From: Mytilus californianus
Lineage: Eukaryota; Mollusca; Bivalvia; Mytilida; Mytilidae
Length of the DNA: 64,000 nucleotides
Direction of reading: 5' to 3'
Assembly (NCBI RefSeq): GCF_021869535.1
Contig: NW_026262690.1
Location: 88,643,995-88,707,994 of the forward strand
Made by a program: the position numbers and the translations under genes. The stretch's first letter is position 1. The number at the start of each line of letters is the position of its first letter. The notes beneath the pieces were generated by a model. The model was not told the origin of the DNA. It saw only the letters and a program-made list of their open reading frames with translations, and did no database searches. Positions 44,181 to 56,974 of the stretch are shown piece after piece.

Positions 44181-44760
44181 ATTATAGAATAGTATATGGC
44201 TTTTTCAATATCATATACAATTTATTATATACACCAAGTAGATGTTTTTCACGTGACATGGCGTATAGGCCTGTTTTTTTATTCTGAACCATTAACCTGG
44301 TTTTAAACATTTTTATGGTTAACAGTTTTTTGACGGGTCAGTCTTAACCATGCGGTTAAATGGTTAAAGAACATTTCAACCGGAATAAAAAGCATGTTTT
44401 AGATATTTTCAAAATGGTTTATAGCTTAAACATTTTCTTTAACCGTTGCGTTTTTGTTCTCCCTTTTAACATGTTTATGGTTTAAAAGCTAAAACATGTT
44501 TCAGGTTGATTTTAACCAGTAACTAGTTTGAGTATAAAAAAAAACAGGCCTTAATACAGATTTTGGGATTTGAGAGCCTTTGCAACCGGCGTTACTGATA
44601 TCGATGACGTGACGTCATACAGATTAGGGATGTGATAAAGCCTTTGCAACCGTGACTGATATCGATATCATCACGGATGGCTGATACAGCATGATTGCCA
44701 TTGATCGTATTACACATACAATTTATCTGTATTTACTACTTAGTATATAATAAACATTAT
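44181..44760. repeat. Insertion relative to block A, enclosing a MITE
   Basis: Absent from block A at ~31,845. Right of the MITE it carries two nearby copies of GCCTTTGCAACCG...ACTGATATCGAT (44,578 and 44,641) and a GATGACGTGACGTCAT palindrome-like stretch. Mechanism unclear; it may be a larger non-autonomous element whose ends I could not fix. Confidence 0.55.
44267..44551. mobile_element. ~285-bp MITE with AGGCCTGTTTTTTT termini
   Basis: Left AGGCCTGTTTTTTTATTC and right GAGTATAAAAAAAAACAGGCCT are inverse of each other at the ends. The interior is made of repeated AACCAT/ATGGTT and TTAACC words. No frame. Nested in a block-B-specific insertion. No certain target duplication. Confidence 0.65.
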
Positions 44761-45124
44761 TATTTAACAAATGTGTGAGCATTAAAACCAAAATGAGCCT
44801 AAATGGAACAACAATTTACCCAGGGAGTTGCAATCTTAAGTTTAATTAAACGAAAAATTACAAAAAAAATTGTTAAAAGGTATTTTAAGCCTGCAATTAC
44901 CGAATAACTTACATTTGTTCGGATGGTGTCGCCTGGAACTGACTAGTTATTCAAGCACAGTTAAGTTTTTTAACAGCTCTCTCAAAATACATTTAACTTT
45001 AGAAAGTCGTAGGTCGTGTTAGAATCAGCGTTTTATAAAAGGACTTTATAAATTAGACTGGGACACCTAATTCTACATTACACGATCTTTGATAGTATAG
45101 TTAACAACTTGAAATTGAGTTCGG

Positions 45125-45305
45125 GCAATTAAAGAGAGGCAAAAGAGACCAAATGAATATTCAAACTCATAAGTCGAAGACAAACTGACAACCCCATGGC
45201 AAAAAAAAACGAATATCGAGAAAAGACAAACAACTGTCTAAAAACACAACACACAAAACTAAAGAATAAGCAACGCGAACCCCACCAAACACTGCAATGA
45301 TCTAT
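45125..45305 (-). repeat. Penelope-3'-type dispersed segment, minus orientation (block B)
   Basis: Partner of 32,285-32,480 (AACTGACAACCCCATGGC, ACCCCACCAAACACTG). Confidence 0.6.
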
Positions 45306-45589
45306 GATCTAAAAATGTTAACTGTTCCCCAATATAACAACATCATTATAATCATTTTTATATATATTATTCAGTAATAAATAGGAGGTAACAGTAGTAT
45401 ATATCACTTTAACTAAAAGATTATCAACCTAGGAATTATATACTGTTGCTTTGGGGATCCTAATTTCCTGACGTTATCTTAAAGATGCATGGTAATTGAA
45501 ACACTTACAGGTAACAATGGTAATTTGAATTTGGATATTATTGTTTACGTAAATTTTGGTCATAAAGCTCTATGTGTTTTGTTTCTTAA

Positions 45590-45730
45590 ACATCCTTGGT
45601 GTTCAAATATTCGGCTTTGAGCATTCCTGATGAAATGAAATCCAGAAAGGCTCTTTGGACGCATGGAATTTATAATGTCTTGTTTTCATCTTTTAAATTC
45701 CAATGGCTAAAATGTAGCAGTTGCCATTTC
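45590..45730 (+). repeat. Dispersed ATCCTTGGTGTTCAAATATT repeat (block B)
   Basis: Partner of 32,735-32,880: CATCCTTGGTGTTCAAATAT and CGGCTTTGAGCATTCCTGAT. Confidence 0.6.
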
Positions 45731-46189
45731 CTATACATCACTGGCTGTCTGCATCTTTAAATATATCCCCATGTCTGGTTAGAATGGGTACATCCAATTT
45801 GTGGCTTGTTGTATGTTCAATGCTTTTGGTAGGTTAGTGTACTCTAGCAACAAGTCTTTAAGGAGGTAGGCCTGGGTAACCCCAAAATTTTCCTCATGTT
45901 TAATTTTTCTTATATTTACACAATTGAAAGGGTAAGGGTCCATGCACCATCTGCTGGTGTCTTGTCGCTATTAACCTTTGCATTTTATGTTGAGGGTATA
46001 TTGAATATGACAAGTTTTGGGGTACCCTTAACATGGTCGAAAACACTATTAGTCACATATGTGGACTGTTTGTGTTTGCAAGACAAAATTTAGAGCATTT
46101 TCCTAGATACTCTAATTTGCTAGTGGCAGTCCAAATTTCCTGCCGTTCATTCCAGTTGACCCACTTTTGCATATTCTTCTTATTGATTT

Positions 46190-46400
46190 AACTGTTAATT
46201 TCTTCTCATCTTGAAAATGCATGGAATATTTCCCACTGGATTTTAGGCAAGCAATAAACAATCATTCAGCAATCTTAACTCAACATGAGATCACCCCCAG
46301 TTTTTGGTGGGGTTCGAGTCGCTCAGCCTTTAGTTTTCTATATTGTGTTTTGTATAATGTTCATTTGTTTTTTGCTTTTGCCTCTCTGTTTTAAAGAACA
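46190..46400 (+). repeat. Composite of two dispersed repeats (block B)
   Basis: AAATGCATGGAATATTTCCC, then AGATCACCCCCAGTTTTTGG and GGTTCGAGTCGCTCAGCC. Partner of 33,345-33,560. Confidence 0.6.
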
Positions 46401-46955
46401 AAACTAACTTTTGATCTTTTTAATATCATTAAATGATTCATTATCACACATAACAAGGTGGTTTAAAATATACAATATTCTGACCATGAAGTATCATATT
46501 GTCAAGTTAAATATCAACATAATACTTTAGTGATCTGACATAAAAATTATCATAATTAACAAATATGCAGTTACATATGACATACAAATCTTGAAGATAT
46601 ATTTTTTACAGATGGTTTTATGTTTGCAGATCTCATTGGTATTTATCTAATTGTGAAAATAACTTGTTTAACATACAAAAAAATAACAAAAAATACTGTG
46701 TTAAGCATACAGAAATGCACAGCAATTCATTCAAAATAATGAGGGACATAATGATTATAATATGCAAATGAAGAGTTTGATGTGTAATTACAGTTATTGG
46801 AAGTTTGTAAACTTTGGTCGAAGCAGCTTGTCAACAGCAGTAGAAAAGTAAATAAATTTAATTTTTGTCCTATAATGTAAATCAAATACCATGCACTTTT
46901 ATGGTATAAATAATATATGTTTTTGAATTTTAATATATAATAACAAATTTACCAT

Positions 46956-49676
46956 ATTTACATCCTGTTGTAGAGGTAAATTCAACCTACTAGGCTGAAA
47001 GTCTTGAGAATGTATTATTTATCATGTCTAAAATTCTTTAGGCTTGTTTTGAAAAACGATAACATTCAAGCCAGTCACATGACATTTGTAATTGCAAGAA
47101 TACAATGGTTACCCCTATACAATCAAACTTGACCAATGTCATGGACAGAGGGTTTGTTACAAATCACTTTCATCCTACAAAAAATAACCTGTTGCCTATA
47201 CCATGCCTTGAAATGTCACCTACTTGTGACCTTTGTATTCATATGTATATGTAAAAAAAACAAATATTGTAAAGAATATATTGCAAATAAATACTATTCG
47301 CATGAATGATTTTCACATGTTGGTATTTTCACGATTTGAATGCATAAACTTTTTGAGTCTACGATATTTCAAGTATCAAGCAATAATGTTTGCCCTTCAC
47401 ATCAAAACTGTTGATTCCTAAAAACTATTTGTGTGGGGAGATATTTTTGTGCATTTTACGTGATCTTATAATAAGAGAATACAACTCCCAAATGAAAATA
47501 TCAACGAATACAGTACAAGATAGACAGGGGGTCATATAGAAAACATGCCAAGTAGGAAACTCAAATACGAAAACTACCTTAACTGCTGTGAAAGAGAAAA
47601 CATAAAAAAAAAAAGGTAATCACTTTAGAGAGAGCATGAGAAATACGATTTAAAAAATATTCGATGAAAAACTGATTGTTGGCAATATATTACATGTAAG
47701 CATTAAGTTATACATGTGAGATTTTACTTTAAATAGACAAAACCTCTTTTCTTCATAATATTAATGAATTCTGTGAATTTTACAACTGAGATTTCCTATT
47801 ATAAAACAAGATTATTTCAGGACAAAAACGTGCTAATTGCCATCATAAAGTGACAATTTTTCACATAAATGTAAAGCAAAAAGACATACATACATATATA
47901 TATCTATGACTGCATGTGAGCAAACTGGTATATGTATATATTAATGTTTAATTATACAAAGGGAACTTAAAAGTCCAAAATGTGATCATGCCTAAACATC
48001 AAGATAATTAATGTAGACCAAATTTAGAAAGCTTCTTAATCATCTGAAACAATCTGACTGACTGAGAAACAATGATCAACTTTGCATTGATAAAGCGAAA
48101 AAAAAATTATGGATAAATGGAAAACAGAAGAAACTTTATGGAGTCAGCCAGCAGATTTTTAACTTTATGACTAAAAAATTTGTTCAAAAGGGGGATAACT
48201 CTATATAATATAAGTTATATGATTTTTCTGACTGATAGAATTCGGTCCCCTTATAAGTTGATAAAGTAATTACAATGTTGTATTACCCTCTGTTAACAAA
48301 TCTGTAAACCCCATAATAAATTGAACTATTTCTTATTTTCCCCTGGTGAAAAAATTTGCAAGAAAAGTACTAAACAGGATGAATTTTCTTCCATGATTTT
48401 TAGATTCATGAAAATGTTCAATCCCTAACCAACCCTCCCCCCAAAAATGAGACAAAAATATAGAAAATTCAGTGAGGAGATAGTTTAAACAATTTACTCA
48501 ATATGTTTTCTCTTTTGAAAAATAATTCAATGTATCTCTTCTTCTAGGAAAAGCACTTGCAAATCACAATTGTGTTCTTGATAATAGTATCAAATATAGA
48601 ATGTAAATAGTACTAAATGTGTCCTGGAAATAGCTAATGCAATGCATACAACTTAAAAAATATATATACAAATTTCCATAAACAATATCACAGTCAATGT
48701 TAAAACAAAGCAAAATATATATCATGTTCTGGGCAAGATCATTACATCATTTGAATCAATATGGGTATGAAAAAATACTGTTATTTTTGCAGAAAAAAAG
48801 ACCTTCCGAAGCAACAAATTTATAATGTGTAATTTTCATTTTGCAATTAGGTTAATACAAAAATGTTAATGCTTTCTGGCTAATATTGAAGCAGACCATA
48901 TGATAAGCCCATACATTTTGGTATCATGAATTCGAAAATGAGAAGTATTATAAATCTATCAAACCAATTCTTCAGATGTTCACAAAACACCAGTCTGTCA
49001 GATATCGGTGTCTACATTCTTAAAAATTTGTCTTACATATCTGCTAAAAGCCTTCAAAAAGACATTAGAAAAATGCAATAACTACCAAAATATCATCATA
49101 ATGAGATCTTGCCAATAAAATTTAGCATTTAGCAACAGCTTTTTCCAAAATTATATTTATTGTAAAAGAAAGTGATGAGAAGAAAATATTTTAATTGACA
49201 AGTCTGTTGAACATTTTTTTTTTTTTTTGAATTGATAAAATGTAAAATGATTATTTCAGGTCAAATTTTTCAATTTTCATAGAATTTTGCTATTTTTGCA
49301 ATTTCAGCTTCCAAATAGTGGATCTTATCATACAATGTCATATGTCATTCATTTATATAAACCAAAAACAATTTCTGCTATAATTCTAACACAATAGGTT
49401 TAACAAAAAAAATCCACATGCAGAATTAGAGGAGAAAGTGGGTTTGTTTCAAACATGTCAAACCAGTATGTTTTGTATGATTTACAATTGACCATGTTGA
49501 CCAGTAAAATGATACAAAAATGTAACACTACTCATAAAGTTCTATTAAAAATCTATGCTAAAATGGCAGCCGACTTGGATTTTGGATTAGCATAAAAAGT
49601 TTAATGCCATGCAGGTTCATAATAAAATCAACATCGTACATATTTAATACAAACACATCAAGTTTATTGTATTCAA
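46956..49676. other. Single-copy AT-rich sequence downstream of the duplication
   Basis: No counterpart elsewhere in the window and no protein motif. It is 3' of the minus-strand bHLH-PAS gene but far from its stop codon. Contains a long poly-T run at 49,217-49,229. Confidence 0.4.
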
Positions 49677-49678
49677 TA

Positions 49679-49857
49679 CACCTTATCGCTATTTGGAAAT
49701 CTGTCCCGCTTGACCCGAGAATCTGTCCCGCTTGAACTTTTGACGTCATACAACAATCACTTTTCCATTGTGGCGTCAGATATTTTCTTTTATGACGTCA
49801 AAATTATACGGGAACTTTTGTGATGTCCAGTAATGGCGGACAAATAGCGATAAGGTG
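49679..49857. mobile_element. 179-bp MITE with TA target duplication and two TGACGTCA sites
   Basis: Inverted ends CACCTTATCGCTATTTG at left and the exact inverse at right, with TA on both sides (49,677-49,678 and 49,858-49,859). The interior has two perfect TGACGTCA palindromes (49,741-49,748 and 49,793-49,800) and a doubled ATCTGTCCCGCTTGA word. No frame. TA duplication suggests mobilisation by a Tc1/mariner-type enzyme. Confidence 0.85.
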
Positions 49858-50194
49858 TATAAGAAGCAGTTTAATTCATGTAACATTGTATTTTTAATGT
49901 ACCAAGTACAAAATTGACTCAGCAGTTTTGAAATGAGAGAATATTGCAAAATTTACAACAGGCCTTTTCATAATAAATTTCAAATCATGTGAAACAGAAC
50001 TATGAAGAAAATGTCATATCTTAAATGAATATTGCAGTGAATTTTTTGGGGAAAAGGTGCATTTATTACATAGATGTCAAACTGAGCATGCTCCTAAGCA
50101 TGAAATTTCTTCTATAAAAAAAAACATAGCCTGATGCATAAGCCAAGAACGTAAATAACTTAAATGTAATTGAAAGAAAATTAAAATTGACATA

Positions 50195-50402
50195 CTGTGG
50201 ATTCATAAATTTTCGAGGGTACCAATTTTCATAGATTGAGAAAAACTTGCATTTTCGTGGATATTTGATATAGTGGATTTGCAAAAGTCTGCATACAAAC
50301 TTATTGAAAATGTGTAATTCGTTGAACATTTAAATTCGTGGTTTACCTGTACCCACGAAATCCACGAAAATTGGTACCCAACGAATAAAAATGAATCCAC
50401 AG
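50195..50402. mobile_element. 208-bp MITE, CTGTGGATTCA family, copy 1
   Basis: CTGTGGATTCAT at left and ATGAATCCACAG at right, flanked by TA on both sides. Longer imperfect inverse pairing runs on through GGGTACCAATTTTC...GAAAATTGGTACCC. Two diverged members lie at 55.15 and 60.9 kb. Confidence 0.8.
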
Positions 50403-50404
50403 TA

Positions 50405-52409
50405 ATCATTTACTGTGTGTTCAACCATCTTTTTTTCTGTAAAGGTTTTCATTACAAAAAAAAAAAACAAGAAAAAAAATTGGATTGAACATTTACTTTT
50501 TGTGAAATAAATATTAAATAAAATATTTATCCACTTTGATAGCACTAACATGTTTGAAATATGTTCATACATATGTTCATACACAATTTTCATTCACATA
50601 AATATTTAATCTTTTTATGGAAACAAATAAGGCCTGCATGACGGATGATGTCAACTACACAAGTTTGTATAAAAAATGTTCAAGGTTTGTGTATCTTTTA
50701 ACAACACAATTCATTTCCAAATTTAGTTGTAAATGTATAACAAATATATATCATTTCTATATTTAGGTGTAACAGCATAATAAATTCATTAAAATTTTCA
50801 TCAAAAATAAGTTTAGAAAGGTAAGAAGGGCATGGAAGTTTCTATCCTGTAAAAGATTATTAAATATGGTTTTAAAACACATTTAAACTTAAGATTTTGT
50901 TCAGATTAAACAGGTATTCAGTTTAAAAGGTTAATTTAGTGAAAAATATTAATGGTCTGGTCTCAGTGTACACAGCTTTCTGGTTAAAGCATAGTTCATT
51001 TAAAACCAGTTTTACCAGGCTTTTGTTACATGCCTTAATCAAATAAACAACTTATTTTGAATTTAACCAATTATTCAGTTTTCAACTTCTCCAACCAAAC
51101 CTTATATTTTAATGTAAAAAAGGAAAAATAAACAAACAAATCACTAGCTGTATCAGTAATGAAAGCCTGTATTTTATAATATTTAGGTAATTTGAATGTT
51201 ATTTTAATAAATGAAAATTCAAAACAATTTTATTAATTTTCATTCTTAAATTTTTTTCGGTAAATTCAAAATGAGAGTCAAAATGAAAACAGATAAATAC
51301 ACAATTTCCTTTAAAATGACAAAATCCTTACTACCGGTAATGTAAAAATTTTACAAATTAAGAGTGTCTGTGAAATAGTTGTTTTGTGTTCATCAACAAA
51401 AACAATTTTTTTATCTAATAAAATAAAATTTGTTTACACAGGTAATCTTCTTTTTCAAAATGAGATGGCATTGTCATTTCTCCACCTTGCCATAAGGCCA
51501 CTTTGCTTAACTTAATGCAAAGGTGCTGTTAACAAATAAGTCTGTTTTAATAACATCCTTTAAAATGTAACCTAGGGGAGATAATTCAAATTCACTCCCT
51601 TTGGACCTTCATCCAAAGATTGCAATAAACAATTAATTTCCCCATAGGCGACATTGATAGCCTTTTTTGAGATACAGACTTTAGAAAGTTAATTTTTTTA
51701 ACGAAACCTTGCTAGAATTAAAGAAAAATTATTTGGACAGTATTTTTTGGTCCAAAAAATATAGGTTCCCGTTGCTTTTCTTAATGTAATTTGTACTTAT
51801 CTCCCTTGCCTATCAATTTTGCACTTAAAAACATGTGTCTCATCCTACCGTTGAATAGACATATCAGCTCCGTTAGGGCTAAGGAAAATATATTAATTTG
51901 CCTTTGGTATAATGCAGAGTGTACTAAGTCTCTAATAATAAAAAATAACGGGTGCTCATAATGACCAATCAGGATTAGCCATACTCTTAATTCTGAATAC
52001 CATGTTATCTTCATAAAATGAATGTGCCCATAAAATCTAATGGTTTATTGTAACATATAGGATGGTACTTTATTATCTGCCCTTGGTATTAAAGTTAGAG
52101 AACATTTTTGGGGTTTCTTATTGCAAATAATTGAATGTGAATGCTGTTCATTTCCCTAAATAAAATTCTTATCTATGAAAAATTCATATAAATAAAATCT
52201 GAATTTGACCAGATAACCATGTTATAATTCCCTGAAGCTAATCAAACAATAGAGAAAAAATATGAACAAATTAATAAAATAATTTCAATGCATGGAATGG
52301 TTTTACATGGGTATACATACATATGGTAACATTTCATGTATATGAATATAATGTGTATATAAATATATCTATATGATATGTGTATTTACAAAGGTTTTCA
52401 TTTTTCTTT
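50405..52409. other. 3' flank, probably 3' UTR, of the bHLH-PAS gene
   Basis: AT-rich and free of recognised repeats. Several AATAAA words occur on the minus strand (one at ~52,042-52,047), so the 3' UTR could end anywhere here. The cleavage site is not determined. Confidence 0.4.
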
Positions 52410-54417
52410 TTATTTATGGGAAGTTCTAACTCCACCGTTTAATTGTCTTTGCTTTTCCATTGCGATGTATTTTTCCCCTGATAACTTTCCAGTTAGCATC
52501 TGCTGTAGAAGTGTACAACTGGATTCTGCAGAACCAGATCCATTTTGTTTGTCCTGTAAAAATGGTGGAGAATATCCTCTAAGCATTTTTTCAAGTTCCG
52601 ACATGGACTTAACATTACGTAAACCCTTTGAAGGATTATTAGCTGTAAAATGAGGTCCAACACTAGTACTACTACTTCTGCCACTAGCCATCTGAGTAGT
52701 ATTAATTTGTGTTTTATTTTGCTGATAATTCTGTTGATTTGCAGGCGGCGCCATTCTAGACAACACCTGTTGACTGGTGCCATTATGAAGCAAAGAATGG
52801 CCATTTGTTTTCACATGATTGTTCACTATGTGATTCCCAATATTTGCTTGAGACATATTATTTCCACTGTTCATTTTCACCAACATACTTCTATCCAAGT
52901 TGCCGTTCATCCTATGGCCCACAAAATTCTGTTGGTTTTGGGGTGGATTCACATGAGGCATGTAGTTATGTGATGGGGATCGGACCGAATTCATTGTCAA
53001 GTTATTAAGGCCAATTGTACAAGCATGTGCTTGGGGGTTTGGACTTTGTATGTTTGAAAAGTCCCCTTGTGGGCTAGAAATGTTTGATTCTACTGACATT
53101 GGGCTATTTAGATTTGAATAGCTTTGGGGTGGGCTCATAACACTTGAGCCTGAGATATACGAGTTTGGAGTGTCTGAGTTACGACTGAAATATTGTGGAC
53201 TAGTTTGGAACATTTGTTGTGATGTATTTGACAACACTGGTTGCGAGTTCAGTAAAACTGACTGTGTATTTTGTACTAAATTTGGATTCTGCTGTAATGA
53301 CTGAGAGATCAGTACTGATTGTGTATTGGGCATCACTGTTTGTGTATTAGATATTACTATGTGAGTACTGGGCAACACTGTTTGTCCATTCATCATCACT
53401 ATTTGTGAATTAGGTATGACTGTTTGTGAATTCGGTATCACTGTTTGTGAATTTGGTATGACAGTTTGTGTATTAGATATCACTGTTTGTGTATTTTGAA
53501 GTGGTTGTGGACTTCCGAAGGAATGCTGACTACCAGGTGATGCAATACCGCTACCGTTCATTGATTGACAACCAATTCTACCAGAGTGATCATGTAGACC
53601 CTCCAAGTCTGGAAATAAACTGTCATGTCCATACTGCATCATGACATCTTGTGACTGAATGTCTGCCATTGATTCAGCATATTGCATGCAGAAGTCTGAG
53701 ATCTCTTTTGGTAATGATTCAGTTAAAGTTGACGAGCCAACGAGATTGCCATCATTAAATGATCCAATTTGAATGTTTAAAAGTCCTGGTTTTGGAATTT
53801 CAAAGTTATTGCCAGGATTATTGCTACTCTCGAATTGATTTGCAGGGTCTTGAAAGAATCCACCTCCTGACGGCCTACAGGTGAATTGAATTGGTTGATC
53901 ATCTACGTCACTATCGTTTATTGGAAGTAGAGACAAAACTTGTGGACAGGATTTAATTCTTTGAAGAGATCTCTTTTTTGAGGAAGCTACCTGCGAAGAA
54001 TGCCCCCTATTCCACTGAACATTTTCAGCTAACTGTTGAATATTTTTGGCCATGTCACTTTCACTATCCAAACTTTCAATGAATTTTATCATTTCTTCAT
54101 CGTCAGCACCATCTGGGTCTAACGAACTAGCACATTCCTGAACAACACTCATTGGAAAGTCATCGTTTGTATCACCTACTCCACAATCATCAGATTCAAA
54201 CTGTTTATGACTCATTGAACTTTCTGACAATGGACTGGGATTGATACTAGAATAAGGGCTATAACTACTGTGGTAGCCATTGTCACTATGGTGATCAGGG
54301 TTATCTCCCTTTGAAGAATCTTTGACTTTGACAGGTTTACTGGATATTTCCATTACTCCAGTACAACTAAGACAATCTTTGTCCTCCTCCATTAATACTC
54401 GAACGCCCTCTTCTTCA
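52410..54417 (-). CDS. bHLH-PAS transcription factor, last coding exon (C-terminal activation region)
   Basis: Opens after an acceptor (CTATTTTCAG) at 54,417 and ends at TAA 52,410. The first base completes a split Ser codon, giving ...NYII-S-EEEGVRVLMEEDKDCL. Residues below count from the Met at 54,392. Ser-rich region 39-60, acidic segment 94-120 (DDEEMIKFIESLDSESDMAK), basic SSKKRSLQRIKS at 137-148 (possible nuclear signal), a heptad array at 300-362 ([N/S]-[TSG]-[QH]-x-V-x-x, nine copies), Asn/Gln-rich 365-575, and a more ordered end with KSMSELEKMLRGYSPPFLQ and TLLQQMLTGKL. Long disordered tails of this kind act as transactivation domains in bHLH-PAS factors. I see no LxxLAP-type hydroxylation motif as in HIF-alpha, so a plain HIF-alpha identity is doubtful. 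Confidence 0.8.
53307..53495 (-). repeat. In-frame 21-bp minisatellite in the bHLH-PAS tail
   Basis: Nine tandem 7-residue units: NTQTVIS, NTQTVIP, NSQTVIP, NSQTVIP, NSQIVMM, NGQTVLP, STHIVIS, NTQTVMP, NTQSVLI. Two further diverged units (NTQSVLL, NSQPVLS) follow 12 residues later. The period is exactly 21 bp, so copy number can change without loss of frame. Confidence 0.9.
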
Positions 54418-55148
54418 CTGAAAATAGAATGAATTGTATGAGAAAATAGGAAAGTTTTAACAATGCCAGTATTTTTGGCTTTTTAAACACAAGTGAAATT
54501 CTTTCAATACAAATATACTCATAAGTAAACACAACCCAGCAATACCCCCACTCCAGAACTAGTTACTAAAAATAGAATCACATATGATACACTTAAGACA
54601 CTGATCAGTTCTGTTAGGGCATATTTGAGTTTGTTTTTTTTTCTGGCCTCTGTTGAAAGGTTTTCTGTACAATTTCAAAGTGAACTTTTTATTTTATGCA
54701 ATAGAAATTTAAATCAATTTCTGAATAAAATTAATAAAATAAATGACAAAGGCTGCATTTAAAGACATGCCAAAATAAGAATTTTAGTGGCCTAATTACT
54801 ACACTACATATCATTAAGTTCAGTAGTCTAAATTGCTATGATTGATGAAAATGCACTTATTTATATAAGCATATATTCCAACCCAAAAGAAGTTTTTTCA
54901 ACCTAATGACATTAAGCTCTTTCACCGCATTGTACCAGCAAAATCTGTTTTGTTTATTAATGTCTAAGACAATGCTCTTTGACACATGAAACAGATATAA
55001 CAGACCTTCTATTAAGAATATATTTGCATATGATTGACCTAGATATAAAACTATCATAAAATTTTCAATTTCTATAAAATTTTACTTCAGGCACAAATAT
55101 TGTAAATTCGCTTTATGCAATTTTTTAAAATATGTCCCTTTATGACTA

Positions 55149-55349
55149 CTATAGATTCATTATTATTCATGGGGTATACTAATTCCCATGACTTTCTTGG
55201 GTTTATAAACCACTTCAAGTGTCTATTACAAATTTTTAATAAACTTGTATACAGACTTTGGCAAAACCATGAAACCTTGTATCTAGGGAAATCCAATTTA
55301 CCCTCAATCTAAGAAAGTTGGTAACCATGGAAATTAAATGAATCCGCAG
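55149..55349. mobile_element. ~200-bp MITE, CTGTGGATTCA family, copy 2 (diverged)
   Basis: CTATAGATTCATTATTATTC then ATGGGGTATACTAATTCCCATG at left; TTGGTAACCATGGAAATTAA and ATGAATCCGCAG at right. Same length and end order as the 50.2-kb copy. Left flank TA, right flank decayed. Confidence 0.6.
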
Positions 55350-56974
55350 AATTTTGACAACCATTTCTTGAAGATAATTATAGATAAGATCAAGAAATAA
55401 GGTTAAGACAGCAGAAACTGCATTAAAACCTTAAAACATCTTTTCAGGCCACAAAATAGTCAGTGAGACAAAGAAAATACACCCATTCACATTTTTGTTT
55501 ATTATTTCAGTTTCTTTACCTCAATCCACATCACTTACTTATGACCACATCACCTAATTATGAATATAAATGAGTGATACGTACTTATAAGTTTTAGTTT
55601 AGTGTTGAAATAGATTTAAAAGTTTATCTAGAAGTCTGGGAGGGTAGGGCCAGACTTTGTGAACCCCCTACAACCTACATACTTTCATTTTTTTTAATTT
55701 TGCATTTATCAAATGGACATACAATTATAAATGACCATAACCCATGTTCTAAATAGACCTCCACTTCCTAACCCCCCCCCTCTCTGCCCCTCCCTTAACA
55801 GCATAATTATGAGGCATACAAGGTTTTATATTGACACCAAAGAACCAATTTTGTCTTAATTTTGCTGGAAACAACAACAGCATCTCAGATATAGTCTTTT
55901 GTTACATCATATATAATATTTGGTTTTTTTTTCATTTGTGTAATTTGGTGTTCATATATGATATTTCAAAACCTTTGTTAAAATTATTCACAGCCTTTTA
56001 TAGACTCAGAGCAATTTACAGCGACATATTGTAAACAAACCAGTCTGTTGTTACAGACTGGATGCTGACTTTTAGATGTTGTGTTGTTGCATTGCTGTCT
56101 CTATGATGTATAACCAATATCTTCTTTTTTTTACTATTATATACATTTTATGTCATGACATGATACCTCAAAGGAAGGTTTTTAAGTTATGGTGAGAAAT
56201 TCACACCTAACATTTAAATAATCAAAAGTTTACTGGTTTCGCTTCCTGTACTGGGTCAACTAATGCATGATTTTCTGCTCTGCTTCTGTTTTGTAAATTT
56301 GTGTATTTTAGGTGTTTGCGACTTTAAAAAACCACAGTTTTCAAGTTTAAATAAAATATTTGCAACGATTAATTAATTGATTGATTGTTGGAATTTTATG
56401 CCTCATCAGACCAAACAGGCTATATCAAAGATATAAACATAAAATGAATGATATAAGATCAGTCATATAATTTAGGTCAAATTTATACGCACTTGGGGAT
56501 AGGGATAGTTTTCGCAGCGTAAAACATTTCTAATTAAAAAACTTTATATCAAAAAGTCAAGAAGTTCAAATTTCTGACTTTAAAAACTTATACTTGACAA
56601 GACCTAAGCTAATGACCTTAACAAATCATTTCAATGACTTCTAGATAAGCACTTTCATCTCAAAAGCAAGTCTCATGAATAATAATGATGGGAGTTGAAA
56701 AAAGGCTAGAAAAAAATGGCAGGAGTCACTAATGGCAAGGTTTAATCTCTTTAAACTGCTACTATGTCAAACACCTGTACTGAACTTGTCATGCAGTTCA
56801 CTGACATGAAATGGAGTACAATGTATTTTATAATTAGGAAAAACAATAAATTAAGTACTTATAACTCAAGAACCTAAATTTACAGTAGGTATGAATTTCA
56901 CTTAATGTTAGGATTCTTATTGGTTAGTGCAACAGCCATATGATGTATCTGATGTTCACTACTATGGGGTGTTT

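Larger units (their letters stand above)
34438..46955. repeat. Segmental duplication block B
   Basis: Second copy of the unit described at 20.6-34.1 kb, in the same orientation. It lacks block A's 614-bp MITE, 3.4-kb satellite element and nested LINE. It gains the 655-bp TTAA element, the 1.19-kb minisatellite element, a ~600-bp insertion with a MITE near 44.2-44.75 kb, and a 231-bp local duplication. Shared sequence stops at AATAACAAATTTACCAT (46,955). Confidence 0.9.

Noticed and set aside
52378-53008. Plus-strand frames over the bHLH-PAS last exon
   Set aside because: Shadows of the minus-strand coding exon. They lack motifs, while the minus frame is open for ~2 kb with matching splice phase.
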